Of a stretch of DNA of 64,000 bases, positions 53,946 to 64,000 are shown one piece after another. The notes beneath the pieces are model-generated. The model was not told where the DNA came from. It saw only the letters and a list, made by a program, of their open reading frames with translations, and did not search any database. The position numbers and the translations under genes are program-made. This DNA comes from Corylus avellana. Taxonomy: Eukaryota; Streptophyta; Magnoliopsida; Fagales; Betulaceae. Numbering within the stretch: position 1 is the stretch's first letter; every line of letters starts with the position of its first letter. Location: NCBI RefSeq assembly GCF_901000735.1, contig NC_081543.1, forward strand, positions 9,469,921-9,533,920, given 5' to 3'.

Positions 53946-56551
53946 ATGACGGAGGCTCTGAAACTCCCTATCATAGACCTGTCCTCACCGGATCCCGTCT
54001 CCACCGCCAATTCAATCCGTCAGGTTCCAACCCTTACTTGTTCTCATTCGACATCAAAAGCACTCTTTGAGGAAGAAGGAAGAAGTTAAAGCAAAAGTAT
54101 CCCTTTTTAATTGCGATTTTCCTATACAGAAATTATTAATTAATCACAGAATTTATATGGAAAAAGGTTGTGCATTTTAACGATTATTATTATTATTGTT
54201 ATAAAAAGAAATCTCTAAAGTAGAAGAATGTGTAATGATAGGCATGCACAGAATATGGTTTCTTCTACCTTGTGAATCCTGGGGTGGAGCAAGAATTGGT
54301 TGAGAGAGTATTTGCGGAGAGCAGCAACTTCTTCTCACTCCCTTTGGAGGAAAAGATGAAACTGGCTCGCAAGGAACACAGAGGCTATACGCCGCTGTAT
54401 GCTGAGAACCTCGATCCCACTTCCACTTCCAAAGGTTACAAAATTTAATGTTCTATGTCACAAATGTGGTTTCAATTGCATGTAGAGGACAGCTAGGATT
54501 ATTGTTGTGGTAATTTACAAGTGAATTAGCAAGTTCTGCTTATTAATGCTTTTTATTATTTGTTAGCATTTAACTTGTATATTGTTTGAGAGATTGACAC
54601 TTTTTGGGGATTCTTTAAGTGTGACCAGGTTTCGGTCTAACTATGCTATATTAATCGTTTATATTATGTGACATCTTTTCAATGTGGGACTCAACATTTC
54701 TACACTCTATATTCAATAATCTCCACCTTATGCATGAGTTCATCATTGCATCGTTATACTTTCTCTCGAACATAAGCTGTATCAATCTTATGGACCATCT
54801 CTAAGATCACTTGTGTGGGCTACTTGAGCTTTATTCATTCTATGCACCTTCATCCCTGCTCCAATTGTGAAAGGACCCACCATTCATCCACCAATTGTGA
54901 AAGGGACTAATACCATTCATCCACCAATTGTGAAAGGGACTAATACCATCGACTACACTTGTAACACTCTGGTTTCATATTGGGAAGAGGAGAAAGATAC
55001 TCATGGGTGCTAAGTCTTACATTGCTTAGTTACTATGTGAAATTGGGGTTTATAAGTGATTATAGAGAAGTTCCAAATTGACTAGTTCCTTTGGGGTGAT
55101 AGCACAAATGTGGCTAGCACTTTCTTTAGGCCGTTACAAATGGTGTTAGAGTCACCTAGTAATAGGCCATGTGATACTATCAGCATCGCATACCGTGGTC
55201 CTAACGAGGATGTTAGAGGTTTAAATGGGAAAGTTTGTAATACTCTGGTCCCATATTGGAAAAATGAGTTGCCCACATAGAGTGAATGGTGTATAAAATG
55301 ATATGCATGGGTGCTAAGTCTCACAGTACTTATTACTATGTAAAATTAGGCTTATAAGTGATTCTAGAGAAGTTTTAAATTGATTAGTCATTTTGGTGTG
55401 ATAACGCAGATGTGACTAACACTTTTTCTGGGTTGTTACAACATTGCACACTGCTATTATCTTTAGGATCACTTGTGTGGGCTATGTGGGCTTTATCCAT
55501 ACTATGCACCATCATCCCTGCTCCAATTATGAAAGCGATCCACCATCCATGCATATGCATTGCCCTTGCTCCAATCATAAAAGGGACCACCATACCGCAC
55601 ACTATTATTGGCTCTGACACAACTTGTTTGGGAGATTACCACCATGGGGAATCTTTAAGTGAGACCATAACTTAACATATAGGATACCACTCAACCCAAA
55701 AGTTTAACCGTATGAGTTTAGGCCAAACTATATTATATTAACCACTTACACGTGACATTTTTTCAATGTTGAACTTTTATACGTGTATACTTAACATTTA
55801 TTATTATCTATCGTTTGAGTCATGACTCATTAATTGGATGGTTGGACTTAAGAAGAAATCTTTTTTACTTTCGGTTTCATTGCTTCATTTTTTATTGTGC
55901 TTAATGGAAAAGAAGAAAGGAAGTAAAAAAATAATATTATTCAAATAACTTCCAAACAGGTGACTCGAAAGAGAGCTTTTATATTGGCCCTTTAGAAGAT
56001 ATTACAACTGTGGTTGATTTGAATCAATGGCCTTCAGAAGGTATGTAATCATTAATCTTTTTGGAGTGTTTCTGTGGTTGGTAAGGTTTGTTGTCTCCTC
56101 TGTCTGATGTTAACTATGGTACTTTGGGAATGAATACATATATATATATATAAGACTATGGATTATTGCTTGATAAATGTTTTGATAGATCATTACTTTG
56201 TATTCTGGCAAGGAAATTCCAGAAGTTCTAACTTCTTGGAGACATACAATGGAAAGTTTCTATAGAAAGGTCCTGTAAGTTCTGATTTTTCCCTGATGTT
56301 GATTGCTTTACTACTGTTTTGTCTATGATAAATGAGACTAGAAATTAACCATCGATTATTGTAGTTTGACAATAACAAATTATAGAAAAGGAGAACTATG
56401 TTTGTATGGTTTTGGATATGTTACCTCAGGTCCGCTGGAAAAAAATTACTTTCTCTACTTGCTTTGGCTTTGAACGAAGATGAGGACTTCTTTGAAAAAG
56501 TGGGGGCCTTAGATAAACCATCGGCATTTCTTCGGCTGTTGCATTATCCAG
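53946..56551 (+). pseudogene. 2-oxoglutarate/Fe(II) dioxygenase, exons 1-5 only (cut by gap)
   Basis: Exons 53946-54023, 54242-54434, 55960-56040, 56223-56274 and 56430-56551 match exons 1-5 of the complete gene at 58599-63530. Exons 6-11, which carry the iron ligands, are missing because the copy stops at the gap at 57159. It is very probably the same locus (other haplotype or overlapping contig), not a real pseudogene. One coding change is visible in exon 2: SLPLEEK here, SLPSEEK in the other copy. Confidence 0.8.
54960..55440 (+). mobile_element. TRIM retrotransposon in dioxygenase intron 2
   Basis: Two LTR-like direct repeats lie at 54960-55138 and 55236-55440. Both start TGTAA and end GTTACA, the usual TG...CA form. 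The first is about 26 bases shorter because of an internal deletion. The internal region is only about 97 bases and starts ATGGTGTTAGAGTCACC, a degenerate match to the initiator-Met tRNA primer site TGGTATCAGAGC. Flanks ACACT and ACATT could be a mutated 5-base target duplication. There is no coding capacity, as expected for a TRIM. Confidence 0.7.
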
Positions 56552-57158
56552 GTTTAGTAGCACGATTTACATATAAAGCCCACATAGTCCACAAATCAAA
56601 ACCACACACACACATATATATAAAGCCCACGATTTATATATATTTCTGTTTAATTATTACAAATGTTTATCTTGATCTTTTTCTTTCATTCAGTTCTTGT
56701 TTTGTTGGGGGGGGGGGTTTGTGTCATTCTATACTTCATTTTTTTTTTTTTGCCAAGTCATATCTAGTGGCATCTTTAATTGGGTTGTAGTTTAGGTATA
56801 AACTTAAAGTTACAGGTATAAAGAGCAGAACCTCATAGTCCAGAATTGTGTTTTGCTAATGCTGTTTTCTCATACTACGATTCTGAACTGGAGCATTTGA
56901 TTGTTGAGAAATGAGCCGTTAGACCAAAATGGACGTTTTCGCATCAAAACCAATTTTCAGGGTGTAGTTCATATAGAATATAGCACTAATACATGGTCCA
57001 ATCGTCCTCAGCGACAATATTAAGGCATCAGCAAATTCTAAAGGATGAGAACTAGAAACTGGCCTCTTTATCCCAAGATCCATTAGATGTTATGTTTAGC
57101 ATAGCCTTCCAACATGGGGCCAAGTATATTTAGGTACTAACTCAGCTGAACCAGATCC

Positions 57159-57258
57159 NNNNNNNNNNNNNNNNNNNNNNNNNNNNNNNNNNNNNNNNNN
57201 NNNNNNNNNNNNNNNNNNNNNNNNNNNNNNNNNNNNNNNNNNNNNNNNNNNNNNNNNN
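57159..57258. other. Assembly gap, 100 N
   Basis: A 100-N placeholder separating the two copies of duplicated block 5. Confidence 0.98.
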
Positions 57259-57309
57259 ATGTTCTTGGAATTCCATCCCTCTTATTTATATAATCTCCTA
57301 AATTTTCAG

Positions 57310-57484
57310 CCATGGAGAGAAGGGTTTTGCTGCTGCTGTTCGCAATTCGAATGGTGGACCAAGATGGAGGTCTGATGAAACCAGTGATGAGGAAGAGGAG
57401 CACACTCCAGGGAGAAGTATCGGAATGGCTTATCAAACACCTCCCACAAGGAGAACAAGAAGAAGTAGACTAGCCAAGAGGTGA
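57310..57484 (+). pseudogene. Second copy of HOS1 last exon (duplication artefact)
   Basis: Identical in sequence to HOS1 exon 10 (52657-52831), including acceptor and stop. No other HOS1 exon accompanies it. It is here only because block 5 is present twice; it should not be counted as a gene. Confidence 0.85.
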
Positions 57485-58598
57485 AGGCTGTGGCTGCCGA
57501 TTTTGTCAACTTCAAAATATCCCTGTCCTTCCATTGCTGCTCCTCAGTGTGGTCTTGAAATAAGGGAACCTGCAAGAGATAGTAATGAAAGAGAGTTGCA
57601 GTCTTTCAGGTTTCTGCAGTTCCCATGGAAGGGGAAGCAAAGCATACAAGTAAAAGGATTATACTGGTTATAGTTGTGCTAGTAAGATTCAGCTCAGGAG
57701 ATGAACTTGTATGGGTCATTCCCTTTAGAGATGGGTGAGTAGGTCTTTTGGGGGGGGAACAATCTGTGTAGGGTTGTGCCATTTTTGTATCCTAATTGAG
57801 GTAATTCAAAGGCCGAAGCAGTTATTTGGTAGTTATCACATTTTGCTAAGATGTATTAAACTTATTTTTATGAAATCATATTGCCATGCTTAATCCTCCA
57901 AAGAAGTACATTTGTGTTCAAGTAATTGAAAGATATCCCTCCTGAGCGGCGTCTTGTGGGATGGTACTATTATGGTCACGCTCAAGTAGGATAGTTACAA
58001 TTAGTTTCTCCTTCCAACCTTTTCGCTTAGAAAAAAAAAAAAAGTGATTGAAAGATGTGGTTAATTCTTGTGTTTAAATAATTAAATTTGCTCTTTTTTA
58101 GCATAATTTTTTTAGATAAGTAGATAGTGATTTAACATAATTGCTTCTTTTTATTTTTTTTTTTATTTTTTATTTTTAAATACACTTTACCATGAAAGTA
58201 TTCATGCATTTGCAATTTAGCCCCTAATATTTAAATATTTAATACATCGAGTATATGAAGAGCTTGAGCCCACATTTAAAAGATTAGTACAATATCAATT
58301 AAATGAAAATCCGTTTAAGCTTAGTATTTATTTATTTTGTAACTTAGTAATTTAGTATACCCTATAAATTTGAATGAAGTTTAAGCATTCAATACTAAAT
58401 AAAAAAATAAAAAAATAAAAAAGTAGATTTGGGATTTTATTATTTATCCTTACAATTATTATTTTCTCCTCTCTCTCACCATACCATATTTTCTTTGATT
58501 TCCATCGTATACCTTCTATAAAAAGCTCGGTTATCTTTCAAAAGCAAACTTCTTCGCCGAGAGGCTTGGAGTTCTGATCCGTGAAGAAGTGGAAGGAG

Positions 58599-61500
58599 AT
58601 GACGGAGGCTCTGAAACTCCCTATCATAGACCTGTCCTCACCGGATCCCGTCTCCACCGCCAATTCAATCCGTCAGGTTCCAACCCTTACTTGTTCTCAT
58701 TCGACATCAAAAGCACTCTTTGAGGAAGAAGGAAGAAGTTAAAGCAAAAGTATCCCTTTTTAATTGCGATTTTCCTATACAGAAATTATTAATTAATCAC
58801 AGAATTTATATGGAAAAAGGTTGTGCATTTTAACGATTATTATTATTATTGTTATAAAAAGAAATCTCTAAAGTAGAAGAATGTGTAATGATAGGCATGC
58901 ACAGAATATGGTTTCTTCTACCTTGTGAATCCTGGGGTGGAGCAAGAATTGGTTGAGAGAGTATTTGCGGAGAGCAGCAACTTCTTCTCACTCCCTTCGG
59001 AGGAAAAGATGAAACTGGCTCGCAAGGAACACAGAGGCTATACGCCGCTGTATGCTGAGAACCTCGATCCCACTTCCACTTCCAAAGGTTACAAAATTTA
59101 ATGTTCTATGTCACAAATGTGGTTTCAATTGCATGTAGAGGACAGCTAGGATTATTGTTGTGGTAATTTACAAGTGAATTAGCAAGTTCTGCTTATTAAT
59201 GCTTTTTATTATTTGTTAGCATTTAACTTGTATATTGTTTGAGAGATTGACACTTTTTGGGGATTCTTTAAGTGTGACCAGGTTTCGGTCTAACTATGCT
59301 ATATTAATCGTTTATATTATGTGACATCTTTTCAATGTGGGACTCAACATTTCTACACTCTATATTCAATAATCTCCACCTTATGCATGAGTTCATCATT
59401 GCATCGTTATACTTTCTCTCGAACATAAGCTGTATCAATCTTATGGACCATCTCTAAGATCACTTGTGTGGGCTACTTGAGCTTTATTCATTCTATGCAC
59501 CTTCATCCCTGCTCCAATTGTGAAAGGACCCACCATTCATCCACCAATTGTGAAAGGGACTAATACCATTCATCCACCAATTGTGAAAGGGACTAATACC
59601 ATCGACTACACTTGTAACACTCTGGTTTCATATTGGGAAGAGGAGAAAGATACTCATGGGTGCTAAGTCTTACATTGCTTAGTTACTATGTGAAATTGGG
59701 GTTTATAAGTGATTATAGAGAAGTTCCAAATTGACTAGTTCCTTTGGGGTGATAGCACAAATGTGGCTAGCACTTTCTTTAGGCCGTTACAAATGGTGTT
59801 AGAGTCACCTAGTAATAGGCCATGTGATACTATCAGCATCGCATACCGTGGTCCTAACGAGGATGTTAGAGGTTTAAATGGGAAAGTTTGTAATACTCTG
59901 GTCCCATATTGGAAAAATGAGTTGCCCACATAGAGTGAATGGTGTATAAAATGATATGCATGGGTGCTAAGTCTCACAGTACTTATTACTATGTAAAATT
60001 AGGCTTATAAGTGATTCTAGAGAAGTTTTAAATTGATTAGTCATTTTGGTGTGATAACGCAGATGTGACTAACACTTTTTCTGGGTTGTTACAACATTGC
60101 ACACTGCTATTATCTTTAGGATCACTTGTGTGGGCTATGTGGGCTTTATCCATACTATGCACCATCATCCCTGCTCCAATTATGAAAGCGATCCACCATC
60201 CATGCATATGCATTGCCCTTGCTCCAATCATAAAAGGGACCACCATACCGCACACTATTATTGGCTCTGACACAACTTGTTTGGGAGATTACCACCATGG
60301 GGAATCTTTAAGTGAGACCTTAACTTAACATATAGGATACCACTCAACCCAAAAGTTTAACCGTATGAGTTTAGGCCAAACTATATTATATTAACCACTT
60401 ACACGTGACATTTTTTCAATGTTGAACTTTTATACGTGTATACTTAACATTTATTATTATCTATCGTTTGAGTCATGACTCATTAATTGGATGGTTGGAC
60501 TTAAGAAGAAATCTTTTTTACTTTCGGTTTCATTGCTTCATTTTTTATTGTGCTTAATGGAAAAGAAGAAAGGAAGTAAAAAAATAATATTATTCAAATA
60601 ACTTCCAAACAGGTGACTCGAAAGAGAGCTTTTATATTGGCCCTTTAGAAGATATTACAACTGTGGTTGATTTGAATCAATGGCCTTCAGAAGGTATGTA
60701 ATCATTAATCTTTTTGGAGTGTTTCTGTGGTTGGTAAGGTTTGTTGTCTCCTCTGTCTGATGTTAACTATGGTACTTTGGGAATGAATATATATATATAT
60801 ATATATATATATAAGACTATGGATTATTGCTTGATAAATGTTTTGATAGATCATTACTTTGTATTCTGGCTAGGAAATTCCAGAAGTTCTAACTTCTTGG
60901 AGACATACAATGGAAAGTTTCTATAGAAAGGTCCTGTAAGTTCTGATTTTTCCCTGATGTTGATTGCTTTACTACTGTTTTGTCTATGATAAATGAGACT
61001 AGAAATTAACCATCGATTATTGTAGTTTGACAATAACAAATTATAGAAAAGGAGAACTATGTTTGTATGGTTTTGGATATGTTACCTCAGGTCCGCTGGA
61101 AAAAAATTACTTTCTCTACTTGCTTTGGCTTTGAACGAAGATGAGGACTTCTTTGAAAAAGTGGGGGCCTTAGATAAACCATCGGCATTTCTTCGGCTGT
61201 TGCATTATCCAGGTTTAGTAGCACGATTTACATATAAAGCCCACATAGTCCACAAATCAAAACCACACACACACATATATATAAAGCCCACGATTTATAT
61301 ATATTTCTGTTTAATTATTACAAATGTTTATCTTGATCTTTTTCTTTCATTCAGTTCTTGTTTTGTTGGGGGGGGGGGTTTGTGTCATTCTATACTTCAT
61401 TTTTTTTTTTTTGCCAAGTCATATCTAGTGGCATCTTTAATTGGGTTGTAGTTTAGGTATAAACTTAAAGTTACAGGTATAAAGAGCAGAACCTCATAGT

Positions 61501-63530
61501 CCAGAATTGTGTTTTGCTAATGCTGTTTTCTCATACTACGATTCTGAACTGGAGCATTTGATTGTTGAGAAATGAGCCGTTAGACCAAAATGGACGTTTT
61601 CGCATCAAAACCAATTTTCAGGGTGTAGTTCATATAGAATATAGCACTAATACATGGTCCAATCGTCCTCAGCGACAATATTAAGGCATCAGCAAATTCT
61701 AAAGGATGAGAACTAGAAACTGGCCTCTTTATCCCAAGATCCATTAGATGTTATGTTTAGCATAGCCTTCCAACATGGGGCCAAGTATATTTAGGTACTA
61801 ACTCAGCTGAACCAGATCCATTTATTTGATTTTATAGTAGATCCAGTAGAGCACTTTCATTTGTTTTCAAACTAGCCATCCAAGGAGACCCTTATTTCTC
61901 ATTGATAATATGCTCTCTAATTTTAATTTCAGGTGAATTGGGGTCTTCTGATGAAGAAATATATGGTGCCTCCGCTCATTCAGATTATGGAATGGTCACT
62001 CTCCTAGCAACCGATGGTGTTCAAGGACTTCAGGCACGCTTCTTGAATCAGTTGTTCCTTTACAGCCTCACAGTTGTGTAAAAGTTAGGTTTTCCATGTT
62101 AACAGGTCTGCCGGGACAAATTCAAGCACCCACAGCTTTGGGAGGACGTACTTCATGTAGACGGGTGAGTAATGATTGCAAATTTTTATGTAAATGGAAG
62201 CATATCTTGTGTAAGGATGTTGAGTCCCTCTGAAATCTTCAGGTCAAAAGTAGTGTTGCAAACGGTGACATTCTTTAGACAACAAATTGATGATAACACT
62301 AGTCGGGTTATTATGTTACTATTTCAGCATCAAGAGTTAGTATATTAAATTTGCAGGGCATTCATTGTTAACATTGGCGACATGATGGAGAGATGGACTA
62401 ATTGTTTGTTCCGGTAATTTATCATTCTATTAAACTGCTATTCACATTTCTTCTTAGAGCTACTATGTATGTTTCTAAATGAATTTCAGAAGATTAGTTA
62501 AAAGCCCTGCTTCCCTCTAATATTTATCACTTATTTGTAGGTCAACGCTGCACAGGGTGATGCCAGCAGGAAAAGAACGCTATTCTGTAATCATTAGCTC
62601 CTTCCTTCTGTACTTTTTTCTTCAAAAATGTGAAAATGTGAAGAAAAAAAAAAAAATTGTTGTATCTTTTCATAGCATCTCAAGACTCTAATAAATCCTA
62701 CAGAATGGACCCATTACTGCAAGTGATGGTGAATATTTTTACTACGTCAACCTGCAAAAAAAATTTCTTGTTTTCAAATCCTATGAAAGATAGGCAGGCC
62801 AAACATGCTATGGTTTCTGATGTTTGCACTCTTTTTTACATGGGAGTTCCATGTTGCCTTTAAGAATTTTAAATTGAAAGTGTCAATGTTGCAGGCAGCT
62901 TTCTTTTTAGATCCCAACCCAGACTGTGTGGTGAAATGCCTGGAAAGTTGTTGCAGTGAGTCATCTCCCCCAAGGTATGATAAAACTCTTTCTTCGTTTT
63001 CTTCTTCTTCTCTCTCAAGTGTCAATGCAATACTTTAGCTTTCTTTGTTTGAGAGTTTGCTTGCATTATGCATCATTAGTATGGCCTACAATTAGATTCA
63101 TATGCTTTCCATGCCTCCAAATTCATGCCTTCCGATCTATCAGTCATTAAAGATATCAAACATTTGTAAGGTTTACCAATTTTTCCTAGTGCCACATCTC
63201 CAATAGAAGCCGTAGGCTTTTATATGCTGATTAGGTAAGTAAACTCTACACTCCTCTATGTGTGGGAATGGGCACGTGCATGTGCACACACTTACGGGTG
63301 TGCGGCAGTGCCATCAACCCTTGAATCAGCACTTATTAAAAAAAAAAAAAAAAAAAAAAAAATCATAGGCACTTCCTGAGTGCTCATGTTTCTTTAGGTT
63401 GTCTAGGTTTTTATGCAGACCTTTATAATAAGAATCACATATTGTGTTTATGGGTTGCGCATGCAGATTTCCCCCAATTCGCAGTGGGGACTACTTGAAA
63501 GAGAGGCTCAGGCTTACATATGCCTCGTAA
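58599..63530 (+). CDS. 2-oxoglutarate/Fe(II)-dependent dioxygenase (At3g50210-like), complete
   Basis: Eleven exons join in frame to 310 aa: 58599-58676, 58895-59087, 60613-60693, 60884-60935, 61091-61212, 61933-62033, 62106-62164, 62357-62413, 62541-62586, 62895-62974 and 63467-63530. The N-terminal DIOX_N part has LPIIDLSSPD and ACTEYGFFYLVN. The catalytic double-stranded beta-helix has the iron ligands H191-x-D193 (SAHSDYG) and H252 (STLHRV), and the 2-oxoglutarate-binding R261-x-S263 (ERYS). Exon 4 must start at AAGTTC (60884): the AG nine bases upstream would give a stop. Intron 6 has a GC donor (CAG|GCACGC). Enzymes of this group hydroxylate or otherwise oxidise small molecules using O2 and 2-oxoglutarate; the substrate cannot be told from sequence. 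Length is slightly below the roughly 330 aa of the Arabidopsis relative. It lies head-to-tail about 1.1 kb from the end of HOS1. Confidence 0.92.
59613..60093 (+). mobile_element. TRIM in dioxygenase intron 2, second copy
   Basis: Same element as 54960-55440, in duplicated block 5 right. Confidence 0.7.
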
Positions 63531-64000
63531 GGCACGGGAAAACTTATAAGATTTGAAGTTGCGCAAGTGAAAGATGTCATTGTGTCCTGCTAATGTCTTT
63601 GCAGTGCAGATTTTGATACCAAGTGATTATTATGATACATGACTTTAAACGCACGTATGACTCATCCAAAACTACATGGTATCATTTTTCATTGAAACAA
63701 ACATAAATATTGTGGTGTTAATGTTTCCTGTAATGGAAATTGCTCTATAGCTTTGGAGACAAAATGTTGGAAATCAATGTGTAATGAAAAAACATCGAAA
63801 AATAGCCAGAATCGGACCTCATGATTGCATGGTTCACAATTGTAAAAACAAACAAACAAAAAGGTAAGGATGAAATCGCATAGTAGAAACTAAAACCGGT
63901 TTGTAAGCTCTTAAAAACTTCTTTGATCTTCTTTTCAATGTTTATTGAAGGCCAAGAGACCAAAACTAAGAGACCATGTTTTATCTCTTAAAGTGGCCAC
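63531..64000. other. Downstream of the dioxygenase
   Basis: Presumed 3' UTR and intergenic sequence. No further gene is visible before the window ends. Confidence 0.55.

Larger units (their letters stand above)
52602..57158. repeat. Duplicated block 5, left copy (ends at gap)
   Basis: Contains the last HOS1 exon, its 3' UTR and the first five exons of the dioxygenase. Repeated at 57259-61819 with very few differences. It ends exactly at the 100-N gap. Confidence 0.92.
57259..61819. repeat. Duplicated block 5, right copy (starts at gap)
   Basis: Repeats 52602-57158 from the first base after the gap to AACCAGATCC, then continues with the rest of the dioxygenase gene. An early 12-base-scale difference near 57280 and a longer (TA)n at about 60787-60813 are the main length changes. 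Confidence 0.92.

Overview
This is plant nuclear DNA, most likely from a woody eudicot. It is AT-rich, with GT-AG spliced genes, long introns, many homopolymers and microsatellites, SINE, LINE and TRIM remnants, foldback elements, and genes with clear Arabidopsis counterparts. The species cannot be named from the sequence. There are no bacterial features, rRNA, tRNA genes or CRISPR arrays.

Layout: 1-25 kb holds no gene I can support. It contains two large duplicated blocks, three CACGTG-rich islands, a tRNA-derived SINE, a 116-bp tandem duplication, several hairpins and TRIM fragments. A decayed LINE tail (zf-RVT and RNase H) lies at 26.0-27.4 kb. From 27.4 to 37 kb there is a third duplicated block with a palindromic foldback/MITE. 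A DUF1639 gene is on the minus strand at 38.5-39.5 kb. A foldback element with an inverted 11-bp minisatellite core follows at 40.1-41.1 kb. A complete 10-exon HOS1 gene (E3 ligase / nuclear-pore protein, 959 aa) is on the plus strand at 44.2-52.8 kb. About 1.1 kb downstream, on the same strand, is an 11-exon 2-oxoglutarate/Fe(II) dioxygenase (310 aa). It appears twice: a copy cut by a gap (exons 1-5, from 53.9 kb) and a complete copy (58.6-63.5 kb).

The dominant structural fact is that five N-gaps (at 5433, 20874, 32077, 43387 and 57159) are each flanked by two near-identical copies of the same sequence. The left copy ends at the gap and the right copy starts at the gap. This is the signature of unmerged overlapping contig ends or haplotypes, not of five real tandem duplications. 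If the copies are collapsed, about 18-19 kb of the window is redundant, and the apparent dioxygenase pair and second HOS1 last exon disappear.

The three supported genes do not form a pathway. HOS1 and the dioxygenase are head-to-tail neighbours and DUF1639 points away from them. The most unusual non-assembly feature is the foldback element at 40.1-41.1 kb, whose 11-bp repeat array reverses orientation at 40470/40471.
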